Origin: Cytophagales bacterium
GTDB taxonomy: Bacteria; Bacteroidota; Bacteroidia; Cytophagales; UBA9547
Assembly (NCBI GenBank): GCA_013297755.1
Contig: JAAFIH010000002.1
Span: 1 to 64,000, forward strand
Direction of reading: 5' to 3'
DNA length: 64,000 bases
Positions 52,157 to 61,134 of the stretch are shown here, in pieces. The translations under genes and the position numbers were made by a program. Position 1 is the stretch's first letter. Every line of letters begins with the position of its first letter. A model generated the notes under the pieces. The model was not told where the DNA came from, searched no databases, and saw only the letters and a program-made list of their open reading frames with translations.

Positions 52157-53840
52157 TTTCTGAGTTTTTTTGCATGATTTGTTTTAAAACCTTAAAATCT
52201 TCAGTTATTTCATTACCATCTGTTTTGATTTCTAGTATTTTTGAGTTTTCAGAATTTTCAAAAAAAGAATCTAAAATATTATCCTCTATGTCATTAGCTT
52301 TTATACAACGATAGTCTATTTTAAATTCAGTAGCCAAATGCAGTGCAGTAGATGTATGATTTCCTACAAAAAACGAATCTAATTCAGGTTGGTGTTTGGC
52401 ACCTTCTACATTTTTAAAAATAAATCCACCACTATTATTGAGTAATATTATTCTTAAATTTTTAGGCATATAGTTGTGCCAAAATGCGTTTCTATCATAA
52501 AAAAATGCCACATCACCTGTTAATAAAACTACCATGGCTTCTGTGGCCAAAGCTGCTCCTACAGCTGTGCTTGTACATCCATCAATTCCACTAGTGCCTC
52601 GATTACAATAATTAAAAGTTTTGCTGCAAGATAGTATATTTAAGTACCTCACAGACAAGCTATTGGCAGTATGAAAAACAGAGTTTGTAGGTATATGTTC
52701 AGTAATTTTTTTTACTATTCCTAATTCTGAAAATGGTTTAATTTTGTAAAAGTCATCAATGCTTGTTTGGCCGATTTTGTCTCTTTTTTTCCATTCTTGT
52801 AAGTAATTATTTTCAAAATTGTATTTAAAATCTACATTTGAAATAAATTCAGAAATGCTAACAGGTATAAAATGGGTTATAGATTGAAATGTATCAATGA
52901 TTTGATTGGTTTCTTGGATATGAAAATGATATTTTGGATTATGTGTTTTTATAAACAATTTGATGTTTTTTGATACAATTTGATTGCCAAAAGTAATCAA
53001 AATATCAGGTTTTAGACTTTCTTTTTCGTTTTCAGATAGATTTGAAACAACAATATCATTGTATAAAATGGCAGTAGAAATAGATTGAAAATTTGAATTA
53101 ATATCGGCAAATACTGGGATTTGATTTGAGCTAGTAAATTTTTGTATTAAATCAATGTTTTTCTTACTTACATTTGATTGGCCAATAATGATTAATATTT
53201 TAGAATTATTTTGACAAATTGATTTAATTTCATTTATTTCATTATCACATAATATTACTTTTGTGTTGAGTGTTTTTATGATTTTAACTTCATGGTTTGG
53301 TATTTCATCTATCTTAGGATAAAATGGTTCTCTAAATCCAAAATTGATATGAATAGGGCCAGAAATTGCTTTTTTTGATATAAATATGGCTTCATTTATG
53401 ATTCTTTGTATGTGCCAATCAGAATCTGGATGTGTATCTGTAACTTGAATTGAGTAACTTTTGAGTACATTTTTTTCAAAAATATTTTCTTGTTCTATTG
53501 CCTGTCCATCGTTCTGGCCAATCCACTCTTTTGGGCGGTCGGCTGTCAATACCAGTAGTGGCACATTTTGATAAAATGCTTCTGCAACAGCTGGAGCAAA
53601 ATTTAAAGCTGCTGTGCCTGATGTGCAAATAAGCACAACGGGTTGTTGTAACTGTATGGATAAGCCCAAGGCCATATAAGCTGCCGATCGCTCGTCATAA
53701 ATAAAGTAAGATTTTATTTTATTATTTCTAGCAAATGAAATTGTAAGTGGTGCAGACCTAGAACCCGAACAAATGACTGCATATTTTATTTGATGTGCAG
53801 AAAAAATCGATGAAAAATCTATTGTTTGAATAATATTTAT
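52146..53840 (-). CDS. menD: 2-succinyl-5-enolpyruvyl-6-hydroxy-3-cyclohexene-1-carboxylate synthase, non-canonical start
   Basis: A thiamine-diphosphate enzyme of menaquinone synthesis. From the first ATG (53675) the protein would lack about 55 N-terminal residues, including the catalytic Glu in YDERSAAY and the SGSRSAPL segment. Those residues are all encoded in frame upstream, but between the in-frame stop (53841-53843) and 53675 there is no ATG, GTG or TTG. The homologous start falls on ATA at 53838-53840 (564 residues); ATT codons at 53832-53834 and 53829-53831 are alternatives. The full length fits the family. It lies 32 bases after menF; the deacetylase gene overlaps its end. Confidence 0.88.
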   Translation of the reverse strand: MNIIQTIDFSSIFSAHQIKYAVICSGSRSAPLTISFARNNKIKSYFIYDERSAAYMALGLSIQLQQPVVLICTSGTAALNFAPAVAEAFYQNVPLLVLTADRPKEWIGQNDGQAIEQENIFEKNVLKSYSIQVTDTHPDSDWHIQRIINEAIFISKKAISGPIHINFGFREPFYPKIDEIPNHEVKIIKTLNTKVILCDNEINEIKSICQNNSKILIIIGQSNVSKKNIDLIQKFTSSNQIPVFADINSNFQSISTAILYNDIVVSNLSENEKESLKPDILITFGNQIVSKNIKLFIKTHNPKYHFHIQETNQIIDTFQSITHFIPVSISEFISNVDFKYNFENNYLQEWKKRDKIGQTSIDDFYKIKPFSELGIVKKITEHIPTNSVFHTANSLSVRYLNILSCSKTFNYCNRGTSGIDGCTSTAVGAALATEAMVVLLTGDVAFFYDRNAFWHNYMPKNLRIILLNNSGGFIFKNVEGAKHQPELDSFFVGNHTSTALHLATEFKIDYRCIKANDIEDNILDSFFENSENSKILEIKTDGNEITEDFKVLKQIMQKNSENVI

Positions 53841-53872
53841 TTATTTTATGAAATTAGGTATTAAAGATTTAA

Positions 53873-55048
53873 TTACAAATTTATGTTAAAAATATTTGCT
53901 AAAACTTGCATTTTTCTATGTATTTCATCGTTTTCTGCTTCAGGAATTGAGTCTTCAGTAATGCCAGCACCAGCATAAAAATGTATCTCCTCGTTTGTGA
54001 TTGATGCACACCTTAGATTAACATAAACTTGACTGATTTTATTATCATTACCGAAATTTACTAAACCAATATAACCAGCATATAGGTTTCGTAAGAAATC
54101 TTCGTTTGATTGAATCAGTTTTATGGCCTTTTCTTTGGGCATTCCACAAACTGCTGATGTAGGGTTTAGTAATTTTAACATGACTGCTGGTAAATTTTCA
54201 AAATTAATGGTTTTTAAATCAACTACAAATTCTGATTTTAGATGCCACAAAGGACCAGCCTGAACAGTTTTTGGGCCATTTTCTTCGTACTCTCTTACTC
54301 GAATTTTTTTGAAACAATCTACTATGTATCTCGAAACTAAGGCTTGTTCATGTATTTCTTTTTGTGTCCATTGTGCTTCAGATGTGTTTGATTGCACATT
54401 TTGCACTGATTTTGTACCTGCCAAAGCCACAGTTTTAAAATTTTGGTTATCATCTACAGAGACCAAAATTTCTGGGCTTGAACCTATCCAAATTCCATGA
54501 ATTGAAGTATAAATTAATGTATTAAATGCGTTTGTATTTTTGTTACATAGTTTTATATAATTGTCAAAAATATCAAAATTTGCATCTATTTTTACTTTTT
54601 TTTGTTTGGCAAAAACTACTTTTTTTACATTTTCGTTTCTTATTTCAGTAATAATATTTGAAATTATTTCATTGTGATTTTTTTTTAATGTTTCATTTTC
54701 AGTTGTTAATAGTTCCTGTTTTTTATTTTCTAAATTGATTTTTTCAAAATTTATTTCGTTAATAACTTTTTCAGGTTTGGTAAGGAAATCGAGTTTGTAT
54801 TTGTATTGATATTGAGGTTCTATAAGAAAAATATCAGAATTTTCGTTGTAAGAAAATGGTGATATTACAAATCCACTTTTTTCAAATAATTCGTAAGTAT
54901 CATTGATTTTTAATAAGTTTTCAGAAATATGTATGTCAATTAAATTATCGTTGGGCAAAACCGACAATGCTATTTGTAAATGGTTATCAATACAGTGTTT
55001 TAATAAAAATGATGCCGAAATTTTATTTTCAATGACTACTTCAATCAT
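53873..55048 (-). CDS. menF: Isochorismate synthase, menaquinone pathway
   Basis: A 391-residue chorismate-using enzyme. The C-terminal catalytic half carries IVVFAK-like and GIWIGSSPEILVS segments, LAGTKSVQ, SEFVVDL, NPTSAVCGMPKEKA and the terminal AGAGITEDSIPEAENDEI, all typical of isochorismate synthases. The N-terminal half is divergent, as usual. It is the first gene of the menF-menD-deacetylase operon. Confidence 0.92.
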   Translation of the reverse strand: MIEVVIENKISASFLLKHCIDNHLQIALSVLPNDNLIDIHISENLLKINDTYELFEKSGFVISPFSYNENSDIFLIEPQYQYKYKLDFLTKPEKVINEINFEKINLENKKQELLTTENETLKKNHNEIISNIITEIRNENVKKVVFAKQKKVKIDANFDIFDNYIKLCNKNTNAFNTLIYTSIHGIWIGSSPEILVSVDDNQNFKTVALAGTKSVQNVQSNTSEAQWTQKEIHEQALVSRYIVDCFKKIRVREYEENGPKTVQAGPLWHLKSEFVVDLKTINFENLPAVMLKLLNPTSAVCGMPKEKAIKLIQSNEDFLRNLYAGYIGLVNFGNDNKISQVYVNLRCASITNEEIHFYAGAGITEDSIPEAENDEIHRKMQVLANIFNINL

Positions 55049-55170
55049 TATTTGTAATATTATTTGTTTTACTTTTTTTTAAAGATAAATGTTTTTATTA
55101 AAAGTTAATTTTTGAAATAAAAACGACATTTTTATAGCAATTTTATTAAATATGTTTTTTGAAATTAATT

Positions 55171-55201
55171 TTTGCTAAAGTTATTATAATTTTTACATTT
55201 G
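55171..55201 (+). promoter_or_regulatory. Full consensus promoter TTTG-N19-TACATTTG
   Basis: A TTTG element (55171-55174), exactly 19 bases, then TACATTTG (55194-55201): the complete Bacteroidota consensus. The ATG at 55207 lies only 5 bases downstream, so the message would have almost no leader. Confidence 0.7.
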
Positions 55202-55206
55202 TGTTT

Positions 55207-55731
55207 ATGAATAAATCCAAACTTTTATTTTATTTTTTGTTTCTACATTTATTTTGTTTTGCACAAAAAGAGTCTTTGTCGCTTGCGATTAATAAAAGCA
55301 TTGCTCTAGTTGATAGAATTGAAAATAATTGTAATACTGCATCTGAAATTTTAAAAAAAGTTCTCGCCAAAAAAGATACAAATATCGTCAAAAAAACCTT
55401 GGCTAATGTGTTGGCGTTGGCAGAAAATACAGAATTAAAGGCCAAACAATCAGAAAATTATTCTGATGAAATTCAGCAAAATGCAAAAAAAGCAGGTTGC
55501 AACGAGGCAGCCCAAGAAGCCGATGATGCCGAAGATTATTGCAGACATTTGGTCTTTCAGACCCATGAAATAGTGTTATATACAAAAAAAGCTATAGCTG
55601 AATCTGATGTTGATTTAATTCAAACATATATCAACAAAGCACTGGCTTATAGCCTAGATGCATACGAATCTACCAAAAATGCTCAAATTGAGCTCTCAGA
55701 TGCTTTAAAAGATTTGAATAATTGTCCTTAA
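55207..55731 (+). CDS. Small secreted helical protein of unknown function
   Basis: A 174-residue protein from ATG 55207. It has a good signal peptide (MNKSKLLFYFLFLHLFCFAQ), followed by an all-helical, Ala/Glu/Lys-rich mature part with three cysteines and repeated KKALA/KKAIA-type segments, suggesting a periplasmic helical bundle. The longer frame to TTG 55159 would place the promoter inside the gene and is rejected. Function unknown. It precedes the exonuclease gene by 11 bases. Confidence 0.65.
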   Translation: MNKSKLLFYFLFLHLFCFAQKESLSLAINKSIALVDRIENNCNTASEILKKVLAKKDTNIVKKTLANVLALAENTELKAKQSENYSDEIQQNAKKAGCNEAAQEADDAEDYCRHLVFQTHEIVLYTKKAIAESDVDLIQTYINKALAYSLDAYESTKNAQIELSDALKDLNNCP

Positions 55732-55742
55732 ACACCAAATAA

Positions 55743-56543
55743 TTGAATTTAAAACTTAAAAAACCCCTAGTATTTTTTGATATTGAATCTACTGGACTTA
55801 GTATTTCCAACGACCGAATTGTAGAAATTAGTTTTGTAAAATTGATGCCAAATGGTGAAACAAAAATTCTTACAAAAAGAGTAAATCCAGAGAAGCAGAT
55901 ATCTGCAGAGGCAAGTATGGTGCATGGAATTTCTAACGATGATGTAAAAGATTGTCCAAAATTTGTAGAAATTGCTAAAAATTTATCCCAGTTTATTGAA
56001 GGATGTGATTTGGCTGGGTATAATTGTGTCAAATTTGATTTGCCATTGTTGGTTGAAGAATTTTTGCGTGTAAATATTGATTTTAAAATTGAAGGAAGAA
56101 ATATTGTAGATGCACAAAAGGTTTTCCATTTGATGGAACCACGAACGCTATCAGCTGCTTTCAAATTTTATTGTGATAAACAACTGATTGATGCCCATAG
56201 TGCAGAAGCTGACACCATCGCTACCCTCGAAGTGCTTGAAGCTCAGGTATTGAAGTACGAAGGTAAAGTAATAAAAGATAATTCTGGTAAAGAAACTATA
56301 CCTGTACAAAATGATATGGCTGTGTTGCATAAATTATCTATGTCTAATCAAATAGACTTTGCTGGACGCTTTGTTTATAATAAAATGGGTGTAGCAGTGG
56401 TCAATTTTGGTAAACATAAAGATAAATCTGTGAGTGAAGTGCTAAAAAAAGAACCTACTTACTATGATTGGTTTATGAATAGCGATTTTCCACTTGAAAG
56501 TAAACGTAGATTTACAGAAATGAAATTAAAAGAGATGCTTTAG
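55743..56543 (+). CDS. DnaQ-like 3'-5' exonuclease with ExoX-type C-terminus
   Basis: A 266-residue protein starting at TTG. The exonuclease domain at 1-175 carries Exo I FFDIESTG, Exo II GYNCVKFDLPLL and Exo III HSAEADTIATLEV (DEDDh type). A C-terminal segment VVNFGKHKDKSVSEVLKKEP followed by YYDWFMNSDFP matches the small ExoX/DUF3820-type domain. It probably trims DNA ends or acts in proofreading/repair. A bidirectional terminator follows. Confidence 0.9.
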   Translation: MNLKLKKPLVFFDIESTGLSISNDRIVEISFVKLMPNGETKILTKRVNPEKQISAEASMVHGISNDDVKDCPKFVEIAKNLSQFIEGCDLAGYNCVKFDLPLLVEEFLRVNIDFKIEGRNIVDAQKVFHLMEPRTLSAAFKFYCDKQLIDAHSAEADTIATLEVLEAQVLKYEGKVIKDNSGKETIPVQNDMAVLHKLSMSNQIDFAGRFVYNKMGVAVVNFGKHKDKSVSEVLKKEPTYYDWFMNSDFPLESKRRFTEMKLKEML

Positions 56544-56616
56544 TTCTTACTTACAAGCTAATAAATTTAAAAATTAAATTCATTGAATTAAGTAATTTTT
56601 TATTAAAATGTAGAAT

Positions 56617-56650
56617 AAAAAAAGCCTCATTGATTTGAGGCTTTTTTTTA
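56617..56650. terminator. Bidirectional terminator between the exonuclease gene and ugd
   Basis: The stem AAAAAGCCTCA / TGAGGCTTTTT with a short loop is flanked by A and T runs. It serves both convergent genes. Confidence 0.88.
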
Positions 56651-56651
56651 T

Positions 56652-57968
56652 TTATTTTACGCCAATTCCATAGTATTGAAATCCTATTTTCCTCAATTCT
56701 GTGGCATCGTAGATATTTCTACCATCAAAAATAACTTTATTTTTGAGCAAAGAAGCAACTTTTTCAAAATCAGGGTTTCTAAATTCGTTCCATTCAGTAA
56801 TCAAAAGCAGAGCATCAGCATTTGGCAAAGTATCATAATCATCGGTAGCATATTCTATACTATTTCCAATAAATTTTTGAGTTTCGTGCATAGCTACTGG
56901 GTCGTAGGCTTTTACTTTGCCGCCAGCTTTTATTATTTTATCTATAATAACAAGCGATGGAGCTTCTCGCATATCATCCGTTTTGGGTTTAAACGAAAGC
57001 CCCCATAGAGCAAAAGTTTTTCCTGTAAGATTATTGCCAAAATGTTTAGTTATTTTATTGAAAAGTACAGATTTTTGGTTTTCGTTCACAGATTCTACAG
57101 CGTTGAGTATTTGCATATCATACCCATTTTGTTTAGCAGTTTTTATAAGAGCTTTTACATCTTTTGGAAAACACGAACCCCCATATCCAATGCCTGGGTA
57201 AATAAATTTGGTGCCTATACGTGCATCAGAACCTATGCCTTTGCGAACCATGTTTACATCTGCACCCATGATTTCGCACAGATTGGCTACATCGTTCATA
57301 AAACTAATTTTAGTGGCAAGCATAGCGTTGGCAGCATATTTTGTCATTTCAGCAGATGGAATATCCATAAAAAATAGGGGATGGCCATTGAGCAAAAATG
57401 GTTTATACAACCTGTTCATAATTTCTTTGGCTTCGTCAGTATCAATGCCAACAACGATACGATCAGGTTTTAAAAAATCGTCTATGGCTGCACCTTCCTT
57501 CAAAAACTCAGGATTAGAGGCTACATCCAATCTTAAATTAGATTTTCGGGTTGCTAAAGCCTCTGCTAAAGCATTTTTTACTTTCAAGGATGTTCCTACT
57601 GGCACAGTACTTTTGGTAACTACAACCATATAATTTTGAGCATATTGGCCAATTTCTTTGGCTACACCCAACACATATTTCAAATCAGCACTTCCATCCT
57701 CGCCTGGTGGAGTGCCTACAGCTATAAATACACATTCGCAACCTACAATGCTATCTTTAAGAGAATTAGAGAAATGTAATCTGTCTTTTTTTACATTTCT
57801 TTCTACCATCTCTTCCAATCCAGGCTCATAAATAGGCAAAATTCCTTTTTTTAAATTTTCAATTTTATTAATATCAATATCAACACAAGTAACCTGCATT
57901 CCTGTTTCGGCAAAACAAGTTCCAGTAACCAAACCTACATAACCAGTACCTACAATAGTAATTTTCAT
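56652..57968 (-). CDS. ugd: UDP-glucose 6-dehydrogenase
   Basis: A 438-residue NAD-dependent enzyme that oxidises UDP-glucose to UDP-glucuronate for surface polysaccharides. The Rossmann motif GTGYVGLVTG opens the protein, followed by GTPPGEDGSADL, Lys210 in AEMTKYAANAMLA and the catalytic Cys266 in GYGGSCFPKD. Length is normal. It would use UDP-glucose derived from the product of the phosphohexomutase at 2.7 kb. Confidence 0.95.
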   Translation of the reverse strand: MKITIVGTGYVGLVTGTCFAETGMQVTCVDIDINKIENLKKGILPIYEPGLEEMVERNVKKDRLHFSNSLKDSIVGCECVFIAVGTPPGEDGSADLKYVLGVAKEIGQYAQNYMVVVTKSTVPVGTSLKVKNALAEALATRKSNLRLDVASNPEFLKEGAAIDDFLKPDRIVVGIDTDEAKEIMNRLYKPFLLNGHPLFFMDIPSAEMTKYAANAMLATKISFMNDVANLCEIMGADVNMVRKGIGSDARIGTKFIYPGIGYGGSCFPKDVKALIKTAKQNGYDMQILNAVESVNENQKSVLFNKITKHFGNNLTGKTFALWGLSFKPKTDDMREAPSLVIIDKIIKAGGKVKAYDPVAMHETQKFIGNSIEYATDDYDTLPNADALLLITEWNEFRNPDFEKVASLLKNKVIFDGRNIYDATELRKIGFQYYGIGVK

Positions 57969-58071
57969 AAGCTATTTTCTAAAAATTTTTTAGTTTTATT
58001 TTCAACTTACAATTATATAATATAACATTGATACTTTTATTACGTAAGCAAAAATAATTTATTGATTATGA
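57969..58071. other. Upstream region of ugd, no gene seen
   Basis: AT-rich leader region between the ugd start and the first repeat of the second repeat locus. No exact -7 box was found near the ugd start; no gene or RNA is evident. Confidence 0.4.
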
Positions 58072-58097
58072 GTTATAAGTTATAAGTTATAAGTTAT
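58072..58097. repeat. Tandem GTTATAA heptamer (about 3.5 copies), second locus
   Basis: Three copies plus a partial copy of the same heptamer found at 159-190. It is followed about 95 bases later by a short CATTACA-type block and then by an octamer array. Confidence 0.88.
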
Positions 58098-58190
58098 GAA
58101 TTATTGTATATACGTTTTTTTTAAAAATCAATTTTTAAAACATTATTTAATTATAATCTTTAAAAAAATATTTTTACATCAAACGAACTT

Positions 58191-58206
58191 TACGCATTAC
58201 ACATTA
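58191..58206. repeat. Short CATTACA-type block shared with the first repeat locus
   Basis: TACGCATTACACATTA is identical to a junction piece of the long array at 210-430 and lies between the GTTATAA heptamers and the octamer array. Confidence 0.75.
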
Positions 58207-58212
58207 TTCTTT

Positions 58213-58470
58213 AAACATTAATACATTAACATATTAACACCTTAACACATAAACACTAACACACTAACACACTAACACATAAACACACTAACACACTAAC
58301 ACACTAACACATAAACACACTAACACATAAACACACTAACACATAAACACACTAACACACTAACACATTAACACACTAACACATTAACACATAAACACAT
58401 TAACACATTAACACATAAACACATTAACACATTAACACACTAATACATAAACACATTAACACATCACGCA
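58213..58470. repeat. Long tandem array of AACACACT-type octamers (about 31 units)
   Basis: Roughly 31 eight-base units, mainly AACACACT, AACACATT and AACACATA, with a more degenerate left edge and irregular order. It ends about 10 bases before the ATG of the LOG-family gene, filling its whole promoter region. No other promoter element is seen there. No spacers, so it is not CRISPR. Confidence 0.9.
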
Positions 58471-58480
58471 TTAAATAAGA

Positions 58481-59197
58481 ATGAATAACGCAGACATCAT
58501 AAAAGAACAAAATTTCTTATCAGGGCCACTGAGTAGATTAGGAGAATTAAAAATGGCCATCCAAGTTTTTTTTGAATTTATCAAAGGTTTTAGAGCACTC
58601 CATTTTATAGGGCCAAGTATCACAGTATTTGGTTCTGCAAGATTCAACGAAAATCATAATTATTATAAAATGACTGTCGAACTTGGCAAAGAACTAGCTC
58701 ACGAAGGGTTTACAGTAATGACGGGAGGTGGGCCAGGTATCATGGAAGCTGCCAATAGGGGAGCGAGAGAGGCTGGCGGCAACTCAGTTGGGTGTAATAT
58801 AGTATTGCCTTTTGAACAAAAAGAAAATCCTTATTTGGATAAATGGGTTAATATAAAGTATTTTTTTGTAAGAAAAGTATTTTTAGTCAAATATTCTTAT
58901 GGATTTGTGGCCATGCCAGGTGGCTTTGGTACATTAGACGAACTTTTTGAGGCACTTACATTGATTCAAACCAAAAAAATACAAGATTTTCCAGTGGTAT
59001 TGATGGGCGTAGATTATTATCAGCCATTAATGAATTTTATTTATAAAATGAAAGACGAAAAAACTATTTCTCCAGAAGACTTAGATTTGCTATTGCTTAC
59101 AGATGATGTGCAAGAAGCCACAAGGCATATTTGTAAACATACGCTTAAAAGATTTAATCTAAAAAGGGTAAGAAAAATAGCAGTTTTGGGTGAATAA
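58481..59197 (+). CDS. LOG-family protein (cytokinin riboside 5'-monophosphate phosphoribohydrolase-like)
   Basis: A 238-residue Rossmann-fold protein of the TIGR00730/LOG group, which removes ribose-5-phosphate from nucleoside monophosphates. Motifs: VFGSARF at the N-terminus, MTGGGPGIMEAANRGA, and the diagnostic PGGFGTLDE at 146-154. The natural substrate in bacteria is often unclear. The gene's upstream DNA is almost entirely the octamer array, so its expression may change with array length. Confidence 0.92.
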   Translation: MNNADIIKEQNFLSGPLSRLGELKMAIQVFFEFIKGFRALHFIGPSITVFGSARFNENHNYYKMTVELGKELAHEGFTVMTGGGPGIMEAANRGAREAGGNSVGCNIVLPFEQKENPYLDKWVNIKYFFVRKVFLVKYSYGFVAMPGGFGTLDELFEALTLIQTKKIQDFPVVLMGVDYYQPLMNFIYKMKDEKTISPEDLDLLLLTDDVQEATRHICKHTLKRFNLKRVRKIAVLGE

Positions 59198-59441
59198 AAT
59201 CGATATTTCTACTTATTAGTAGATTGATTTTGGCATTATATTTTAATTTATAAAATTTTAAATTTATCTATTAATTGATTTTTATTTTTTTTAAAATTAT
59301 TTTTAATATTTCAAAATTATGTTAATTTTGTAAACGTGAAGCTAATATATAGTAATATTTTTGTTATACTATTTTGCAAATTTATAAAAATATGTATATT
59401 TATTCTACTTAAATGTACCTTTAATTTTACACTAAATTAAT

Positions 59442-60896
59442 ATGTCGAAACTAAAAAATATCATTCGTCAACTGACTGAAAATGATTTTAACAATATATA
59501 CGATTTGTTGATGGAAAGCAATGCATCAAAATCTGCTTATTTGTTGAAATATTTTAAAGAAAAAAAGCTATCTGACACCAAAATAATGGAAGAGTTAGAA
59601 GTTAATTCTAATGCTTACTATACATTAAGGTCTAGATTGAATGAAAAAATAGAAGAATATTTTGTACAAGCCATGGAAAGTCCAAAGGCAGATATTCTCA
59701 AAAAAGTGTCGAATATTAATAATATAATTTATACCAAAAGGCAAAATATTGTAATAGCTACACTCAAAAAGCTAGAAAAAGAGCTTACAGATTATGATTT
59801 AACAAACGAGTTGGTTGGGATTTATAAAAACCTCAAAAAATTTCATATCAACACGCCAGAGCATTATCATTACTCACAATTATACAACAAACATATAGCA
59901 TTTACATTAGCACTCGACAAAGCTGAGGATTTGCTGGCTGATTATTTTAAAAAATTCGGGCATTATTACTTAACCAACGATCAATCAACCAAAATAGAGT
60001 TGGGTTTAATTGCCAAAGAAATTGAAAATGTATCAAGACTTTATGCCTCACATAGGATGAATGTCTACAAAAGTGCCTTGTGTATTTTTCATCATTTATA
60101 TGTAGATAGTGAGTATTTTCCAGAAAATGAAAAATCTTTAGATGATATTTTTGATAAAATTGATTATATTTTTATTACATATAATTCAGATATTCATTAT
60201 CACCACTTAAAAATCGTTTTCGATTTTTTACGTTTTTGTTATTACAACTTAAAAGAGGAACACAATAGAGCCGAAATTTACTATGCTGATTTAAACGAAA
60301 ATGCAGGTATTTTTATGTCAAACTATAGTTTTTATACTTTTCCAGTGTTTTTGTTGACTTCAAAAATGCAAAAACAGGCTGAAATTACTGACCCAACCCA
60401 AAATGAAAATATGTTGGAAGAAGCAAAATCACTTTTTAGTTTATTTGAACCAGACACTGATGATATTCCAAAATTTACAACTTATGGTTGTTACAGAGCA
60501 TTAGGTTATTTTTATGCTGGCAAGTACGATCAAGCCGTAAAAGTACTCAATGCTGTACTTTCTGAACTGAATGCCAAAAAATACATAGAAGTTCAAATAG
60601 AAATAAAATGTTTGCTTGCCATGCAATATTGTTTGATGAATGAACATGATTTGTTTAATCAATTAATGAATAGTTTACAACGTCAGATAAGAATTGCTGG
60701 AAAAGAAAACTTAGAACATTTAGTTATTTTTACTAAGATTTTGAGAGTTTCTATTTCAGATAATACCAATAGAATGAAATTGGCTAAAATAAAGATTTAC
60801 GTTTCTAAGCTCAATTTAGAATCAGTGCCAATGTTTTGTATATTTAAGTTTTTGCCTTTCAACGAAAAAGTACTCAAAAGTTTATCAGAAATATGA
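59442..60896 (+). CDS. Large helical (TPR-like) protein of unknown function
   Basis: A 484-residue cytoplasmic protein without signal peptide or membrane helix. Residues 1-75 may form a small helical DNA- or protein-binding head (DTKIMEELEVNSNAYYTLRS resembles a helix-turn-helix). The remainder is a helical solenoid with a TPR-like unit in the C-terminal third (YRALGYFYAGKYDQAVKVLN). I recognise it only as a conserved-looking Bacteroidota hypothetical. It is monocistronic; the 240-base gaps on both sides hold no gene, only -7-like boxes (59323-59330 and 59416-59423). Confidence 0.75.
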   Translation: MSKLKNIIRQLTENDFNNIYDLLMESNASKSAYLLKYFKEKKLSDTKIMEELEVNSNAYYTLRSRLNEKIEEYFVQAMESPKADILKKVSNINNIIYTKRQNIVIATLKKLEKELTDYDLTNELVGIYKNLKKFHINTPEHYHYSQLYNKHIAFTLALDKAEDLLADYFKKFGHYYLTNDQSTKIELGLIAKEIENVSRLYASHRMNVYKSALCIFHHLYVDSEYFPENEKSLDDIFDKIDYIFITYNSDIHYHHLKIVFDFLRFCYYNLKEEHNRAEIYYADLNENAGIFMSNYSFYTFPVFLLTSKMQKQAEITDPTQNENMLEEAKSLFSLFEPDTDDIPKFTTYGCYRALGYFYAGKYDQAVKVLNAVLSELNAKKYIEVQIEIKCLLAMQYCLMNEHDLFNQLMNSLQRQIRIAGKENLEHLVIFTKILRVSISDNTNRMKLAKIKIYVSKLNLESVPMFCIFKFLPFNEKVLKSLSEI

Positions 60897-61134
60897 TTTT
60901 TTAAACAAATTTTATTTTTAATTGTTATAAAGTAAAATTTAATTTTAGTTCTATCTTTTCATGTAATATATTTAAAAAATTATCTTAATAAATATACTTA
61001 ATGAATGATCAAACTATTTTTGCTTTTTTAAAATACATCATTTATTTGCTGATTTTTACTCTGTATTTCTAAGTGATTTAAGAAAAAATATATTTTAATA
61101 ATCAAAATTGGAACTTTTCTTTTAAATAATAACT

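Noticed and set aside
53676-53840. menD as a truncated pseudogene starting at ATG 53675
   Set aside because: The missing N-terminal residues are encoded intact and in frame upstream, so a rare start codon is more likely than truncation.
58213-58470. Possible CRISPR array or satellite with spacers
   Set aside because: Contiguous 8-base units with point variants only; no unique spacers.
59337-59441. 34-codon GTG frame upstream of the 484-residue protein
   Set aside because: Hydrophobic AT-rich translation with no clear start signal; probably leader DNA.
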